A DNA stretch of 64,000 bases from Granulicella paludicola (GCF_025685545.1 NZ_JAGSYC010000021.1:186001-250000); one strand, 5' to 3'. Counted from the first letter of the stretch, positions 42,867 to 51,945 are shown. Notes: a model not told the origin generated them from the letters alone. Translations and numbers: made by a program.

Positions 42867-43411
42867 ACGCCCTCCGCAGCCAGCATCCCGGCCATCTTTT
42901 TGCGAGCGCGAAACAGCAAGAGACGCACACTGGTCGTACCAACGCCCATCACCTCGGCGATCTCCTTATGCGAGTAACCTTCGGCGTACGCGAGCCACAG
43001 CATCTGCCGCTCCCGTGGCTTCATCTTTGCCATCGCCGGTGCCAGCAGAGCGTCCGAATCCATCTGAATCGCGCTTGTCTGCGAAGCAAATGCACCCTCG
43101 GGCAGGTCTTCGATCGAGCTCGCAGTGCGGCGACGCCAGTGGTCTTTCAGCAGGTTCGAAGCTATCCGAAAGAGATAACGCCGGGCTTCAATATCGCCAG
43201 CCGTCTTTGTATCGGCACAGAGAAAGCGCACGAAGCTCTCCTGCATCAGGTCATCGGCCAGACCGGGATCGCCGGAGGTCCGAGCCAGATAGGCCCACAG
43301 CGGTCGCGCTACCCGTTCATAGAAACCAGCGAAGGCCTCTCTATCCATGGGCAGCACAACCGTCGTTTCGCCGGGCTTCGCTACAGGTACGAATTGTTCC
43401 CAGATCGTCAC
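42863..43411 (-). CDS. ECF-type RNA polymerase sigma factor
   Basis: 182 residues. Region 2 (about 27-95) includes ADDLMQESFVRFL and EARRYLFRIASNLLKDHWRR; region 4 (about 130-175) includes LAYAEGYSHKEIAEVMGVGTTSVRLLLFRARKKM with the helix-turn-helix that reads the -35 element. It is the middle gene of a minus-strand unit with a 308-residue membrane protein before it (37 bp) and a small membrane protein after it (4-bp overlap). Target promoters are unknown. Confidence 0.93.
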   Translation of the reverse strand: MTIWEQFVPVAKPGETTVVLPMDREAFAGFYERVARPLWAYLARTSGDPGLADDLMQESFVRFLCADTKTAGDIEARRYLFRIASNLLKDHWRRRTASSIEDLPEGAFASQTSAIQMDSDALLAPAMAKMKPRERQMLWLAYAEGYSHKEIAEVMGVGTTSVRLLLFRARKKMAGMLAAEGV

Positions 43412-43448
43412 TTGCGCCTCGCCAACAACTTGCTATGGGCATCGCGGC

Positions 43449-44372
43449 TCACAGCCGCTCCTGCATAGCAGCGGAGGTCCGTACATCAGGCATAAGGCCC
43501 AGCCGCTTCGCCAGCACCCATGTTGCCGCTGCCGACAGGATAAATCCAATGCCCGGCATCAGCATCAACATTCCCAGCACCAGCAAACCGATCCGAACAT
43601 CCCCATCCAGCCGCGCTCCGTGACGGACCAGCAAGAGGCCGATCCCGAGCATCGCCAATACGACACCCACCTGTAGAGAGGTCAGCACTCGACTTACTAC
43701 ATTCGGAAGGCGCTTCTGGTCGAACTCCGTGGCGATCGGAGCCGCCTCAAGGAAACGCTTGCCCGCATCCGTCTGCATGTAGCTCATCAACTCCTGGCTA
43801 TTGCCAAATCGCTCGATCAGCTGACCATGTACTTCGCTCTGCATTTTGAAGATCTTGCCCCACCGCCGGTTCTGCAGGAGCATACGAATCAACCAGACCA
43901 TCACACCCGCCACACAGAGGAAAACCAGAAACGGTCCAACTGAGTCCATGAACATACGGAGCCCTGGATGCACCTCATGCTCGCGCTGCATATCGAAGCC
44001 GGTCTTAGGCTGCAACAGTTGATAGTCCCTGTGTCCCTGCTCACGCAGATCGCTGAACAGATAGAACTGCGGGTTTCGCCCAACCTCAGGATGCTCCTGT
44101 AGAAACTGAGATAATTCCGGGTTATAGCGAGCGATGTAATCCTGATCGCTTAGCAACGTCGGGTCGTCGGCCACCACGCGCGCCAACGTGGGACTCACCT
44201 TTAGCAACGCGAGCAGCTTCTGTTGGGTCTCTCCCTGATCTGCCGTCGTCAGCGAGGCTGCCGGCTCCACCTTCGCACTCTTTGCCATAGGAGTGGTCTT
44301 CTGCTGCGACACCGCAGGCATCGCCACCATCATCAGCACCAAACTCTGCACCCAGACCTTCATTGTCGGCAT
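43449..44372 (-). CDS. Membrane protein of the sigma-factor operon, unknown function
   Basis: 307 residues from ATG 44372 (AGGAG six bases upstream). A signal peptide (MKVWVQSLVLMMVAMPAVS) is followed by a soluble section (about 20-130, with YIARYNPELSQFLQEHPEVGRNPQFYLFSDL), a membrane helix near 145-165, a cytosolic loop (LLQNRRWGKIFKMQSEVHGQLIERF) and two or three more helices near the end. The family is unknown to me. As first gene of the unit it may receive an envelope signal and pass it to the sigma factor (inference). The residue block YNPELSQFLQEHPEV recalls repeats in acidobacterial hypothetical proteins next to ECF sigma genes. Confidence 0.6.
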   Translation of the reverse strand: MPTMKVWVQSLVLMMVAMPAVSQQKTTPMAKSAKVEPAASLTTADQGETQQKLLALLKVSPTLARVVADDPTLLSDQDYIARYNPELSQFLQEHPEVGRNPQFYLFSDLREQGHRDYQLLQPKTGFDMQREHEVHPGLRMFMDSVGPFLVFLCVAGVMVWLIRMLLQNRRWGKIFKMQSEVHGQLIERFGNSQELMSYMQTDAGKRFLEAAPIATEFDQKRLPNVVSRVLTSLQVGVVLAMLGIGLLLVRHGARLDGDVRIGLLVLGMLMLMPGIGFILSAAATWVLAKRLGLMPDVRTSAAMQERL

Positions 44373-44469
44373 CACGATCTCCTGATCCGGCTCACGCCGT
44401 AAAAACTCTTATGACCTAACAACGTGCCACCCGCCGGTTGGTTAACAACACTTCCCCACGCTGCCGCGA

Positions 44470-44475
44470 TACCCT
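44470..44475 (+). promoter_or_regulatory. -10-like box of the RidA gene, possible leaderless start
   Basis: TACCCT ends 6 nt before the ATG at 44482, with no Shine-Dalgarno sequence. The hexamer is a weak match. Confidence 0.35.
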
Positions 44476-44481
44476 AACTAC

Positions 44482-44850
44482 ATGACACGCACCAATATCC
44501 CCGGCACATCCCCCTTCGAGCCAATTATTGGCTTCTCGCGCGCCGTCCGAATCGGCAATACCGTCCACGTCTCGGGTACTGGCCCCGTTGGAGCAGAGGA
44601 ACTCTCACCCGCCGAGCAGACACGCACGGTCCTCAAGCTGATAGAGACCGCGCTTACCAGCGCCGGGGCCACCTTTGAGAACGTCTACCGCACCCGCATG
44701 TTCCTCGCACGCGCCGAGGACTGGGAAGAGATTGGTCGCGCCCACGGCGAGGTCTTCGGCACCATTCGCCCAGCCAGCACCATGGTTGTTGCCGCATTGC
44801 TCAACCCCAAGTGGCGCGTCGAAATCGAAGCCGAAGCTCTTATCCCATAA
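44482..44850 (+). CDS. RidA/YjgF/YER057c family protein (enamine/imine deaminase type)
   Basis: 122 residues with the RidA core: GFSRAVRIGNTVHVSGTGP, ALTSAGATFENVYRTRMFL and STMVVAALLNPKWRVEIEAEA. The catalytic arginine of true RidA, usually in an 'RxxV' near residue 105, is replaced by the ALLNPKWRVEIE context, where Arg115 is available. RidA removes toxic 2-aminoacrylate and related enamines. A hairpin (44857-44885) and a LysR regulator follow. Confidence 0.9.
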   Translation: MTRTNIPGTSPFEPIIGFSRAVRIGNTVHVSGTGPVGAEELSPAEQTRTVLKLIETALTSAGATFENVYRTRMFLARAEDWEEIGRAHGEVFGTIRPASTMVVAALLNPKWRVEIEAEALIP

Positions 44851-44856
44851 CCTGCA

Positions 44857-44885
44857 GAAGGTGGAGCCGCTCAGGCTCTACCTTC
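44857..44885 (+). terminator. Hairpin between RidA and LysR genes
   Basis: GAAGGTGGAGCC pairs with GGCTCTACCTTC (one G-T pair), 5-nt loop, but there is no T-run, so termination may be partial. Confidence 0.5.
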
Positions 44886-44924
44886 GTGAACACATTGCCT
44901 GTCGATATCATCGTCACAATCCCC

Positions 44925-45854
44925 ATGGAAAACTTCCGCCTCAAGGTCTTTCGAACAGTCGCACATCACCTCAACTTCCGCATCGCAGCGGAGGAGTTGC
45001 TTCTGACTCAGCCTGCGGTGACGCAACAGATCAAGGCTCTGGAAGCCGAACTGGACGCTGCGTTATTCACACGTGCGGCAGGCAAGGTTGCACTCACGGC
45101 GGCAGGTGTTGCGCTGCTACCGTTCGCAAAACAGCTGGCCGCGCTTGCGAACGAGGCTCGCGAGGCCGTCGCTGCGACCTCGACCAGCAACGCGGGCAAG
45201 CTGACGCTGGCGGCCTCCCAGACCGTGGGGCAGTATCTGCTGCCACGGCTGATCGCTGGGTTTCTCGCAGAGCATCCGAAGGTGGACATTGCCATCCTCG
45301 GCGGTAATACGCAGCAGGCGCTGGAGGCGCTGACCTCAGGCCAGGCACACCTCGCGCTGATCGAAGGTCCGCCAATGCGTCAGGACGTTCACCTGGTGCC
45401 GTTCATGGAGGACCATATGGTGTGCGTAGTGCCCGCCGGCCATGAGTGGGCCGATGAGGAAGTTTCGCTTGCCGAACTGCAGCAGGCAACGTTCGTTACG
45501 CGCGAGATCGGCTCCGGCTCCCGCCGCATCGTCGAACACGCGCTGGAGGCCGCCGGTGTGCGACTGCGCGATCTGAACATTCGCATGACCTTCGACTCCA
45601 CCGAAGGACTGCTCTCAGCGGTCGAAGCCGCGCTGGGCATAGCCTTCGTTTCGCGTTGGGCCGTGCGCTCACAACTGGCGCTGGGCACTCTGCATGTAGC
45701 GAGAGTGAAGGGGTTGAAGCTTGCGCGGATGTTCTCGCTCGCCACAGGTCTGGGGCCTGAGCCGACGGGAGTTACCGGTGCGTTCCATCGCTTCGTGCTG
45801 GAACGCGCCGAGGCGCTGGCACCGCGTGCGACCGGTAGAGCTAAATCGAAATAA
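44925..45854 (+). CDS. LysR-type regulator, YeiE/CysL-like
   Basis: 309 residues from ATG 44925 (MENFRLKVFRTVAHHLNFRIAAEELLLTQPAVTQQI is the canonical LysR helix-turn-helix opening; an earlier in-frame ATG is rejected). The effector domain (about 90-300) starts GKLTLAASQTVGQYLLPRLIAGFLAEHP. FRTVAHHLNFRIAAEELLLTQPAVTQQ is typical of CysL/YeiE/CbbR-type regulators. The convergent neighbour is a YeiH-type transporter, and yeiE-yeiH pairing is known elsewhere, supporting regulation of that gene. The 3' ends overlap by 14 bp. Confidence 0.92.
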   Translation: MENFRLKVFRTVAHHLNFRIAAEELLLTQPAVTQQIKALEAELDAALFTRAAGKVALTAAGVALLPFAKQLAALANEAREAVAATSTSNAGKLTLAASQTVGQYLLPRLIAGFLAEHPKVDIAILGGNTQQALEALTSGQAHLALIEGPPMRQDVHLVPFMEDHMVCVVPAGHEWADEEVSLAELQQATFVTREIGSGSRRIVEHALEAAGVRLRDLNIRMTFDSTEGLLSAVEAALGIAFVSRWAVRSQLALGTLHVARVKGLKLARMFSLATGLGPEPTGVTGAFHRFVLERAEALAPRATGRAKSK

Positions 45855-46851
45855 TGCGGAAATAAATCGCCGCAAGAGACCCGCCTTCGACGATTGTCCA
45901 CAGCACCACGCCCTGCACCAGCGGCCGAACACCGACCTGCTGTAGCGTCTTTCTTGAGAGGCTGGAGCCGATCAGGAACAGCGTTGCGGTCAGGCCAAGT
46001 TTGCCTAGATGATTGACCGCCGCAAAGGCAGACTGCAGCCTGGGCAGGTATGTGCTCAGTGCCGCAGCAGCTACAAACATCAGAATGAACCAGGGCAACG
46101 TCACGCTACCTCGCTTGCCTCCATCGCCGCTACGCTTTGCCAACTGCGCCATAAAGGCTGCCGTAAGCAGGCTTACCGGAACGATCCACAACGCGCGGGC
46201 GAGCTTGACCGTCGTGCCGACGGCAAGTGCCTGCCCGCCATAGGTCGCCGCCGCGCCCACCACCGAACTCGTATCGTGGATCGCGAGCGCCGCCCATAGG
46301 CCGAACTGGTTTTGATCCAGGTGAAGCAGGTGGCCAATCACCGGGAACAGCAGCAGGGCGATCGAGTTCAGCAGAAAGACCGTACCCATCGAAACGCTGA
46401 TCTCTTCTTCGTTCGCTAAGGTGATGGGTGAGATCGCGGCAATCGCGCTGCCGCCGCAGATCGCCGTGCCTGCCGTGATGAGGTACGAGGCTTTGCCACC
46501 GACCTTGAGCAGACGTCCCAGCAGCAGTCCCAGGGCCATCGCGACTGAGATGCTGATTGCGGTATACGCAAAGCCCGAACGCCCTGCGCGCACGACTTCT
46601 CTGAGATTCATGCCAAAACCCAATGCCACCACCGAGGCCTGCAGCAGAAGCTTCGCCAGTTTTGCACTCTCCGTTCGCAGTGGATGCACCACCATGAAAC
46701 CAAACGCTACCCCACCTACCAGCGCGATCGGCGGCGAGAGGAGGCCGCTGCCTGCAACTAGCAGCCCCAGCAAAAACACTGTCCTGCTATCGAACGCCTT
46801 CGTTGTTTGCTGCCTGTCTGCTTCCTGCTCGATCATCGGGGTGGTTGCCAT
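45841..46851 (-). CDS. YeiH-family membrane protein (putative sulfate exporter family)
   Basis: 336 residues with about ten membrane helices. Family segments: LLQASVVALGFGMNLREVVRAG, LITAGTAICGGSAIAAISP, FGLWAALAIHDTSSVVGAA and KLARALWIVPVSLL, all diagnostic of the conserved YeiH/'UPF0324' family. The transported substrate is not firmly established. It overlaps the LysR gene tail to tail by 14 bp, so the two transcripts are complementary at their ends. Confidence 0.93.
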   Translation of the reverse strand: MATTPMIEQEADRQQTTKAFDSRTVFLLGLLVAGSGLLSPPIALVGGVAFGFMVVHPLRTESAKLAKLLLQASVVALGFGMNLREVVRAGRSGFAYTAISISVAMALGLLLGRLLKVGGKASYLITAGTAICGGSAIAAISPITLANEEEISVSMGTVFLLNSIALLLFPVIGHLLHLDQNQFGLWAALAIHDTSSVVGAAATYGGQALAVGTTVKLARALWIVPVSLLTAAFMAQLAKRSGDGGKRGSVTLPWFILMFVAAAALSTYLPRLQSAFAAVNHLGKLGLTATLFLIGSSLSRKTLQQVGVRPLVQGVVLWTIVEGGSLAAIYFRIISI

Positions 46852-46948
46852 GTGTTGCCTCCACCTTCACTCTCAACCTCTCTGTAATGTCGCGTCCAAA
46901 CAGAAGTTCTTATGCCCCATAAGGGGCTTATCCTCTACCTGAATCGGT

Positions 46949-46954
46949 TATCCT
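46949..46954 (+). promoter_or_regulatory. -10-like box of pgk, possible leaderless start
   Basis: TATCCT ends 8 nt before the ATG at 46963. The same hexamer stands before gapA, where a leader and a Shine-Dalgarno sequence follow; pgk has neither. Confidence 0.4.
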
Positions 46955-46962
46955 TACAGCTA

Positions 46963-48174
46963 ATGTCTAAGCTCTCGATCCGCGACCTCGACCTTGCCGG
47001 CAAACGCGTCTTCATCCGTGTGGACTTCAACGTGCCTCTTTCCAAAGAAGGCGCTATCACCGACGACACGCGCATCCGCGAGACTATACCCACCATCGAG
47101 TACGCTCTGCGCCGCAAGGCCAAGGTTATCCTCGCCGCGCATCTCGGACGCCCCAAGGGCAAGCCAGTAGATAGCATGAGCCTCAAGCCCATCGCCGTGC
47201 GGCTGCGCACGCTGCTTGATCACGTGATGGATCCCGACGAGAACGTCGCCTTCGCTCCTGATTGCGTTGGGCCAGTCGCCATGGAGCTCGCGCATAATCT
47301 GGAAGACGGGCAGACACTGCTGCTCGAAAACCTTCGTTTCCACCCCGAAGAAGAGGCCAACGATCCCGAGTTCGCCAAGCAGCTTGCCAATCTCTGCGAC
47401 ATCTACGTCAACGATGCCTTTGGCGCTGCGCATCGCGCGCATGCCTCGACTGAGGGCATCACCCATTTTGTCCCTCAGTCGGCCGCTGGCCTTCTTATGG
47501 AGAAGGAACTAACCTACCTTGGCAAGGCCGTCACCGAGCCGAACCGTCCCTTCGTAGCGATCATTGGCGGCGCCAAGGTCTCGGACAAGATCGAGGTCAT
47601 CAACTCTCTGCTAGGGAAGGTCGACTCGCTGCTTATCGGCGGTGCCATGGCCTACACCTTCCTCAACGCTCAGGGACAGACCACCGGCAAGTCACTGGTA
47701 GAAGCCGATAAGTACGACGTGGCACGCGCCGCGCTGAAGAAGGCTGAAGAGCGGGGCGTGAAGTTCCTGCTGCCGGTCGATCACATGCTCGCCGACAAGT
47801 TCGCCGCCGATGCCAAAACCAAGATCTTCTCTGGTACCGAGCCCTTCCCGGCTGAGATGATGGCGCTCGACATCGGCCCCGAAACGATCAAGCTCTTCGC
47901 CGCTGAGATCGCGGACGCAGCCACCGTCGTTTGGAACGGCCCCATGGGCGTCGCTGAACTGAGTCCCTTCGCAAAGGGCACCAACGCCATCGCCAAGGCA
48001 CTCGCAAAGAACGAAGATTGCATCTCCATCGTCGGCGGCGGTGACTCCGTTGCAGCACTGCACAACTCCGGCGTGGCAGACAAGATCACGCATATCTCCA
48101 CCGGCGGCGGGGCAAGCCTCGAGTTTCTGGAAGGCAAGACCTTGCCCGGCGTCGCAGCACTCACGGACAAATAG
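46963..48174 (+). CDS. pgk: Phosphoglycerate kinase
   Basis: 403 residues from ATG 46963 ([26 protein letters not shown] is the family opening). Substrate and hinge motifs are intact: [39 protein letters not shown] (as YVNDAFG), [11 protein letters not shown], the nucleotide loop [10 protein letters not shown] and the GGGDSVAAL loop. It transfers phosphate between 1,3-bisphosphoglycerate and ADP. tpiA follows 100 bp later on the same strand. Confidence 0.97.
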   Translation: MSKLSIRDLDLAGKRVFIRVDFNVPLSKEGAITDDTRIRETIPTIEYALRRKAKVILAAHLGRPKGKPVDSMSLKPIAVRLRTLLDHVMDPDENVAFAPDCVGPVAMELAHNLEDGQTLLLENLRFHPEEEANDPEFAKQLANLCDIYVNDAFGAAHRAHASTEGITHFVPQSAAGLLMEKELTYLGKAVTEPNRPFVAIIGGAKVSDKIEVINSLLGKVDSLLIGGAMAYTFLNAQGQTTGKSLVEADKYDVARAALKKAEERGVKFLLPVDHMLADKFAADAKTKIFSGTEPFPAEMMALDIGPETIKLFAAEIADAATVVWNGPMGVAELSPFAKGTNAIAKALAKNEDCISIVGGGDSVAALHNSGVADKITHISTGGGASLEFLEGKTLPGVAALTDK

Positions 48175-48274
48175 CAGCCACGTTACCGATAACCGATGAT
48201 TGGCTCTTGCCATTCGCTTTGTATACCCCGTAATCTCCACAGACCGACAGCAAACACGGAGCATCCAATCAGCA

Positions 48275-49024
48275 ATGCGTAAGCCCCTCATCGCCGGCAA
48301 CTGGAAGATGTATAAGACTCCCAAGGAGTCGCTGGCCTTCCTCGACGCCTTCCTTCCCATGGTCGAAGGCCATGACCGCGACGAGATCGTCGTTTGCCCG
48401 ACCATGAGCTCTCTCGCCTATGTAATCGAGCATGCCGAAGGCACGAACGTCCGGGCCGGTGCGCAGAACATGCACTGGCTGAATGAAGGCCCATACACCA
48501 GCCAGACCTCGCCGACGATGCTGGTCTCCATCGGCTGCAGGCACGTACTGCTCGGTCACTCGGAGCTGCGCCTGTACTTCAATGAGACCTACGAGCGCGT
48601 CAACCTCAAGCTGAAAGCTGCCATCAATCACGGCATCACGCCGATCGTCTGCGTCGGCGAACTTCTGGCCGAACGCGAAGATGGCAAGACGGAAGAAACC
48701 CTGCGCACTCAGGTCCGCGCCGCACTGCGCAATATCTCAGCGAACGAAGCCCGTCGCCTCGTCATCGCGTATGAACCTATCTGGGCCATCGGCACCGGTT
48801 CGACAGCTTCCCCGGAGGTCGCCTCCGAAGCTCACGCCATCATCCGTGCCGAGCTTTCCCGTTGCTGCGGGCAGCAGACCGCGGACAACACCCGCATCCT
48901 CTACGGAGGCTCGGTCAAGCCGGAGAACATCACCTCGCTGATGGCGCAGGAGGACATCGACGGAGCGCTCGTCGGCGGCGCAAGCCTCGTCCCCACCACC
49001 TTCGCGGAGATCGTCCACTACTAG
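48275..49024 (+). CDS. tpiA: Triosephosphate isomerase
   Basis: 249 residues from ATG 48275 (MRKPLIAGNWKMYK). The catalytic Lys is in GNWKMY, the electrophile His in LLGHSELR and the catalytic Glu in YEPIWAIGTG; the phosphate loop is ILYGGSVKPENI. The usual HSERR is HSELR here, a conservative variation seen in this class. TATACC at about 48219-48224 could be its own promoter, otherwise it is read through from pgk. Confidence 0.97.
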   Translation: MRKPLIAGNWKMYKTPKESLAFLDAFLPMVEGHDRDEIVVCPTMSSLAYVIEHAEGTNVRAGAQNMHWLNEGPYTSQTSPTMLVSIGCRHVLLGHSELRLYFNETYERVNLKLKAAINHGITPIVCVGELLAEREDGKTEETLRTQVRAALRNISANEARRLVIAYEPIWAIGTGSTASPEVASEAHAIIRAELSRCCGQQTADNTRILYGGSVKPENITSLMAQEDIDGALVGGASLVPTTFAEIVHY

Positions 49025-49046
49025 CATCAAGCTGTTGCTGATGAAC

Positions 49047-49079
49047 CAAAGTCCTCCATCGTGGGGGCCTTGACTTTGC
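49047..49079 (+). terminator. Imperfect hairpin after tpiA
   Basis: CAAAGTC...TCC and GG...GACTTTG form an interrupted stem between the convergent tpiA and lepB genes, with a T-rich end. Confidence 0.45.
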
Positions 49080-49096
49080 TGCTTCTATCCTCTGCG

Positions 49097-49708
49097 TTAC
49101 TTCACAACGCCTAGCTGATCCATCGGCCAGTACACGAACGCCGCTTTGCCATAGATCAGGCCGCGGTCCACCGGACCGAAATCGCGACTGTCACTCGAGA
49201 TGGAGCGATGGTCCCCCATCAGGAAATATTCGCCGTCCGGCACCGTCATCTCCGGCTGCGAGCGGTCGTCCTCATACTTCAACGGCACATACGGCTCCCG
49301 CAGAGCCTTGTCGTTCACAAAGACCTGCCCGCGTTCTATCCGTAGCTTGTCGCCGGGCAATCCGATCACGCGCTTGATGTAGCTCTTCGTATGATCGCCC
49401 GGAAACAGAAAGACCACCACGTCATCCCGATGGATCGCGCCGATGTGATACGCAAACTTGTTGATGAACAGGCGGTCCTGGTCCTCCAGGTTCGGCAGCA
49501 TGCTCGTGCCTTCCACCCGCACCGGCTGGTACAGATACAGGATGATCACCGCCGAAACGATCACCGCCACCGACAGATCTACGATGAGCGACGAGAGCGT
49601 CCGCCCGCTTGCCCATCCGCCGGTCGACTGAACCGCCGCAGCAGGTCTCTCGCTCGGAGCCTCTTGCCGCGGATGGGTGGGTTCTACGCTGTCGTTCTGG
49701 GTTTCCAT
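49097..49708 (-). CDS. lepB: Signal peptidase I
   Basis: 203 residues from ATG 49708 (GAGG six bases upstream; the earlier in-frame start is not needed). Residues 1-35 are a Pro/Glu/Ser-rich cytosolic tail, then one membrane helix (about 41-60). Catalytic Ser69 is in VEGTSMLPNL and the general base Lys112 in SYIKRVIGLPGDK; the late MGDHRSISSDSRDFGPV box is the third family motif. It removes signal peptides from exported proteins at the membrane's outer face. Confidence 0.96.
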   Translation of the reverse strand: METQNDSVEPTHPRQEAPSERPAAAVQSTGGWASGRTLSSLIVDLSVAVIVSAVIILYLYQPVRVEGTSMLPNLEDQDRLFINKFAYHIGAIHRDDVVVFLFPGDHTKSYIKRVIGLPGDKLRIERGQVFVNDKALREPYVPLKYEDDRSQPEMTVPDGEYFLMGDHRSISSDSRDFGPVDRGLIYGKAAFVYWPMDQLGVVK

Positions 49709-49779
49709 GAAAGTCCTCGGGCCAGTCTCCTGCGAACAGGGGCACACTTTAGATTAGACGGGAAAAGGCCGAGTTCAGT

Positions 49780-50820
49780 CTACTGCTGGAGTGCCGTCGC
49801 TGGGCAAGTTCGCTCTCCTAGCCCCGGAACCAGCAGCTTCGGATCCAGCCCCTCCGGCGACCAGCTATCGACAATCGTCTTCGCCAGCTTCGCGATGGAC
49901 ATCTCACCCTCGTTATCAACCGTCCAGCCGTGGTCAGCGTTGTCGTAGGTGAAGATGGACAGCACCATTGGCCCCGTCTTGCCCGCAACGATCGCCACAT
50001 CGTTCCGCACAGCATCCAGCGAGCCGGTCTTACTGGCTACCGTCTGATCGCCACCGTTCGGCAGAAACCGAGGCACCGTTTCGCGATAGAACTGCGACTT
50101 CAGCATTGTCAACGCCACATCGCAAATAGCGCGGTCCTTGTCATCCAGCGGATGAAAGATCGGGCCCTTTGCATCCGTTCCGGTTTGCAGGCGGCACTCG
50201 CCGATGTAGCCCATCAGCGTCGCCATCTCCTGCGGGGTCGTTTTTCCCAGGCCAAATTTCGGCTGGTCGGCTGGCATCGGACCGGCCGCTGGCTTGAAGA
50301 CCTTCTTGTACAGATGCGTGTTCTTTAGCCCCAGCGATTCCACGCGGGCATTTACGGCATCGATCCCAAAACGGTCGATCATCAAATTTGTCGCCGTGTT
50401 GTCACTGACAATGACCATCATTGTCAGCATGTCCTTCAGCGTCAGCGTCAGCGGCGTATCGAAGAAATGCAGCATCCCCGATCCGCCCACTGGCTCACCC
50501 GGTTTCAGCACGATCTTTTCATCCCAGCGCGCCCTGCCCTCACGCACCGCGATCATCGCCTCATACAAAATCGCAAGCTTGATCACCGAGGCCGTCTGCA
50601 CAGGCGTATCCCCATCGACGGACACCGCCTTCCCTGTCGAGATCTGCAGGGCGTAGAGGGCTGTCCTACCCGCATGGCTCGCGATTCGCGCGTCTACCAT
50701 CGTCCGCACCTGGGCCTGGGTGGGTTTATCCTCATGCACTCCCGGACAGTCGCTCTGCGCAGCGGCACGCGCCGACAACATCCCCAGGACCATCCCGAAC
50801 GTCCAGATACATCTCTTCAT
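49780..50820 (-). CDS. Class A beta-lactamase-like serine hydrolase lacking the omega-loop glutamate
   Basis: 346 residues from ATG 50820 (AAGGGG upstream). Signal peptide (MKRCIWTFGMVLGMLSARAAAQ). Three active-site motifs are present: Ser78-Val-Ile-Lys81, Ser139-Asp140-Asn141 and Lys264-Thr-Gly. The stretch where class A enzymes carry the deacylating Glu166-x3-Asn170 reads FKPAAGPMPADQPKF, with no Glu. Loss of that glutamate would leave the enzyme able to acylate but slow to release product. It is divergent from murQ (114 bp), which suggests a role in cell-wall turnover rather than plain resistance. Confidence 0.82.
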   Translation of the reverse strand: MKRCIWTFGMVLGMLSARAAAQSDCPGVHEDKPTQAQVRTMVDARIASHAGRTALYALQISTGKAVSVDGDTPVQTASVIKLAILYEAMIAVREGRARWDEKIVLKPGEPVGGSGMLHFFDTPLTLTLKDMLTMMVIVSDNTATNLMIDRFGIDAVNARVESLGLKNTHLYKKVFKPAAGPMPADQPKFGLGKTTPQEMATLMGYIGECRLQTGTDAKGPIFHPLDDKDRAICDVALTMLKSQFYRETVPRFLPNGGDQTVASKTGSLDAVRNDVAIVAGKTGPMVLSIFTYDNADHGWTVDNEGEMSIAKLAKTIVDSWSPEGLDPKLLVPGLGERTCPATALQQ

Positions 50821-50934
50821 CGCAAACCCCTTCAGTCTTATGAACATAGCCTGACACCTTGAAAGCTACCTACAACAGCCTTCATGATTTAGTATCAGAC
50901 CTACCGGTCAATTCGTTACGACACCGTATAACCT

Positions 50935-51885
50935 ATGTCCATTACCCCGAACGAGAAGCCCGACGCACGCCACACGGCAGACCTTGAAGCTCTGCCAACC
51001 GAGCTTCAAAATGAAGCTTCACAGGGCCTCGACACCAAGTCAGCCGTTGAAATCGCCCGCATCATCAACCACGAAGATGCCAAGGTCGCTACAGCCGTCA
51101 AGAAGGCTCTCCCCGAGATCGCCCAGGTCATTGACACCGTCGCTCGCAGTCTGCGTGACGGCGGTCGCCTCATCTACGTAGGTGCTGGATCCTCCGGTCG
51201 CATCTCGTCGCTCGATGCCTCCGAATGCCCCCCGACCTTCTCCACAGCCCCCCAGCAGGTGCAGTACATCATGGCAGGCGGACCGAAGGCGCTTGCCTCG
51301 GCCTCCGATGTAAACGAGGATTCGCCCGAGATCGGCCAGCGCGACATCGCCCGGCGTCGACCCACCCGTAAAGACATCGTCATCGGTGTCTCGGCGTCGG
51401 GTCGCACGCCTTACGTCGTCGGAGCCGTCGAGTATGCCCGCGCCCGCGGCGCCAAGACCGCCGCCGTCACCTGCAATCCGAACTCTGATCTTTCGCATGT
51501 CGCCGACATCACCATCTGTGCCGAGGTCGGCCCCGAGGTCATCTCCGGCTCAACGCGCATGAAGGCCTCCAGTGCCCAGAAGATGATTCTCAACATGATC
51601 ACCACTGGAGCTATGACGCGGCTCGGCTACGTATACGACAACCTGATGGTGAACGTGCACATGAAGAATGCCAAGCTCGTCGAGCGCGGCATCCGTGTGC
51701 TGATGAAGGTCTGCAACATCGACCGCGAGACAGCGATCCGCACAATCAAGTCCGCGGGCAAGTCGATTCCCATCGCGGTCGTCATGCTCAAGGCCAACGT
51801 CGACAAGATGGAAGCGGTTCGCCGACTGCAGCAATCCGATGGCAATGTGCGTCTCGCCATCGACGATTCGCGCCTCGAACTCTAA
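50935..51885 (+). CDS. murQ: N-acetylmuramic acid 6-phosphate etherase
   Basis: 316 residues. The SIS-type fold shows GRLIYVGAGSSGRISSLDASECPPTF, IGVSASGRTPYVVGAVEYA and the family ending VISGSTRMKASSAQKMILNMITT. It cleaves the lactyl ether of MurNAc-6-phosphate to give GlcNAc-6-phosphate in muropeptide recycling. Partners such as AnmK, AmgK or a MurNAc PTS are not in the window. Its promoter faces that of the beta-lactamase-like gene. Confidence 0.95.
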   Translation: MSITPNEKPDARHTADLEALPTELQNEASQGLDTKSAVEIARIINHEDAKVATAVKKALPEIAQVIDTVARSLRDGGRLIYVGAGSSGRISSLDASECPPTFSTAPQQVQYIMAGGPKALASASDVNEDSPEIGQRDIARRRPTRKDIVIGVSASGRTPYVVGAVEYARARGAKTAAVTCNPNSDLSHVADITICAEVGPEVISGSTRMKASSAQKMILNMITTGAMTRLGYVYDNLMVNVHMKNAKLVERGIRVLMKVCNIDRETAIRTIKSAGKSIPIAVVMLKANVDKMEAVRRLQQSDGNVRLAIDDSRLEL

Positions 51886-51909
51886 GCTGCATACTCCGTG
51901 CCTTACATA

Positions 51910-51932
51910 GCGGAGGGCCTGGCGCCCTCCGC
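51910..51932 (+). terminator. Hairpin between murQ and the glycosyltransferase gene
   Basis: GCGGAGGGC-CTGGC-GCCCTCCGC is a perfect 9-bp stem with no T-run. It is either a weak terminator or a short dispersed palindrome. Confidence 0.45.
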
Positions 51933-51945
51933 GAGATACAAACAG

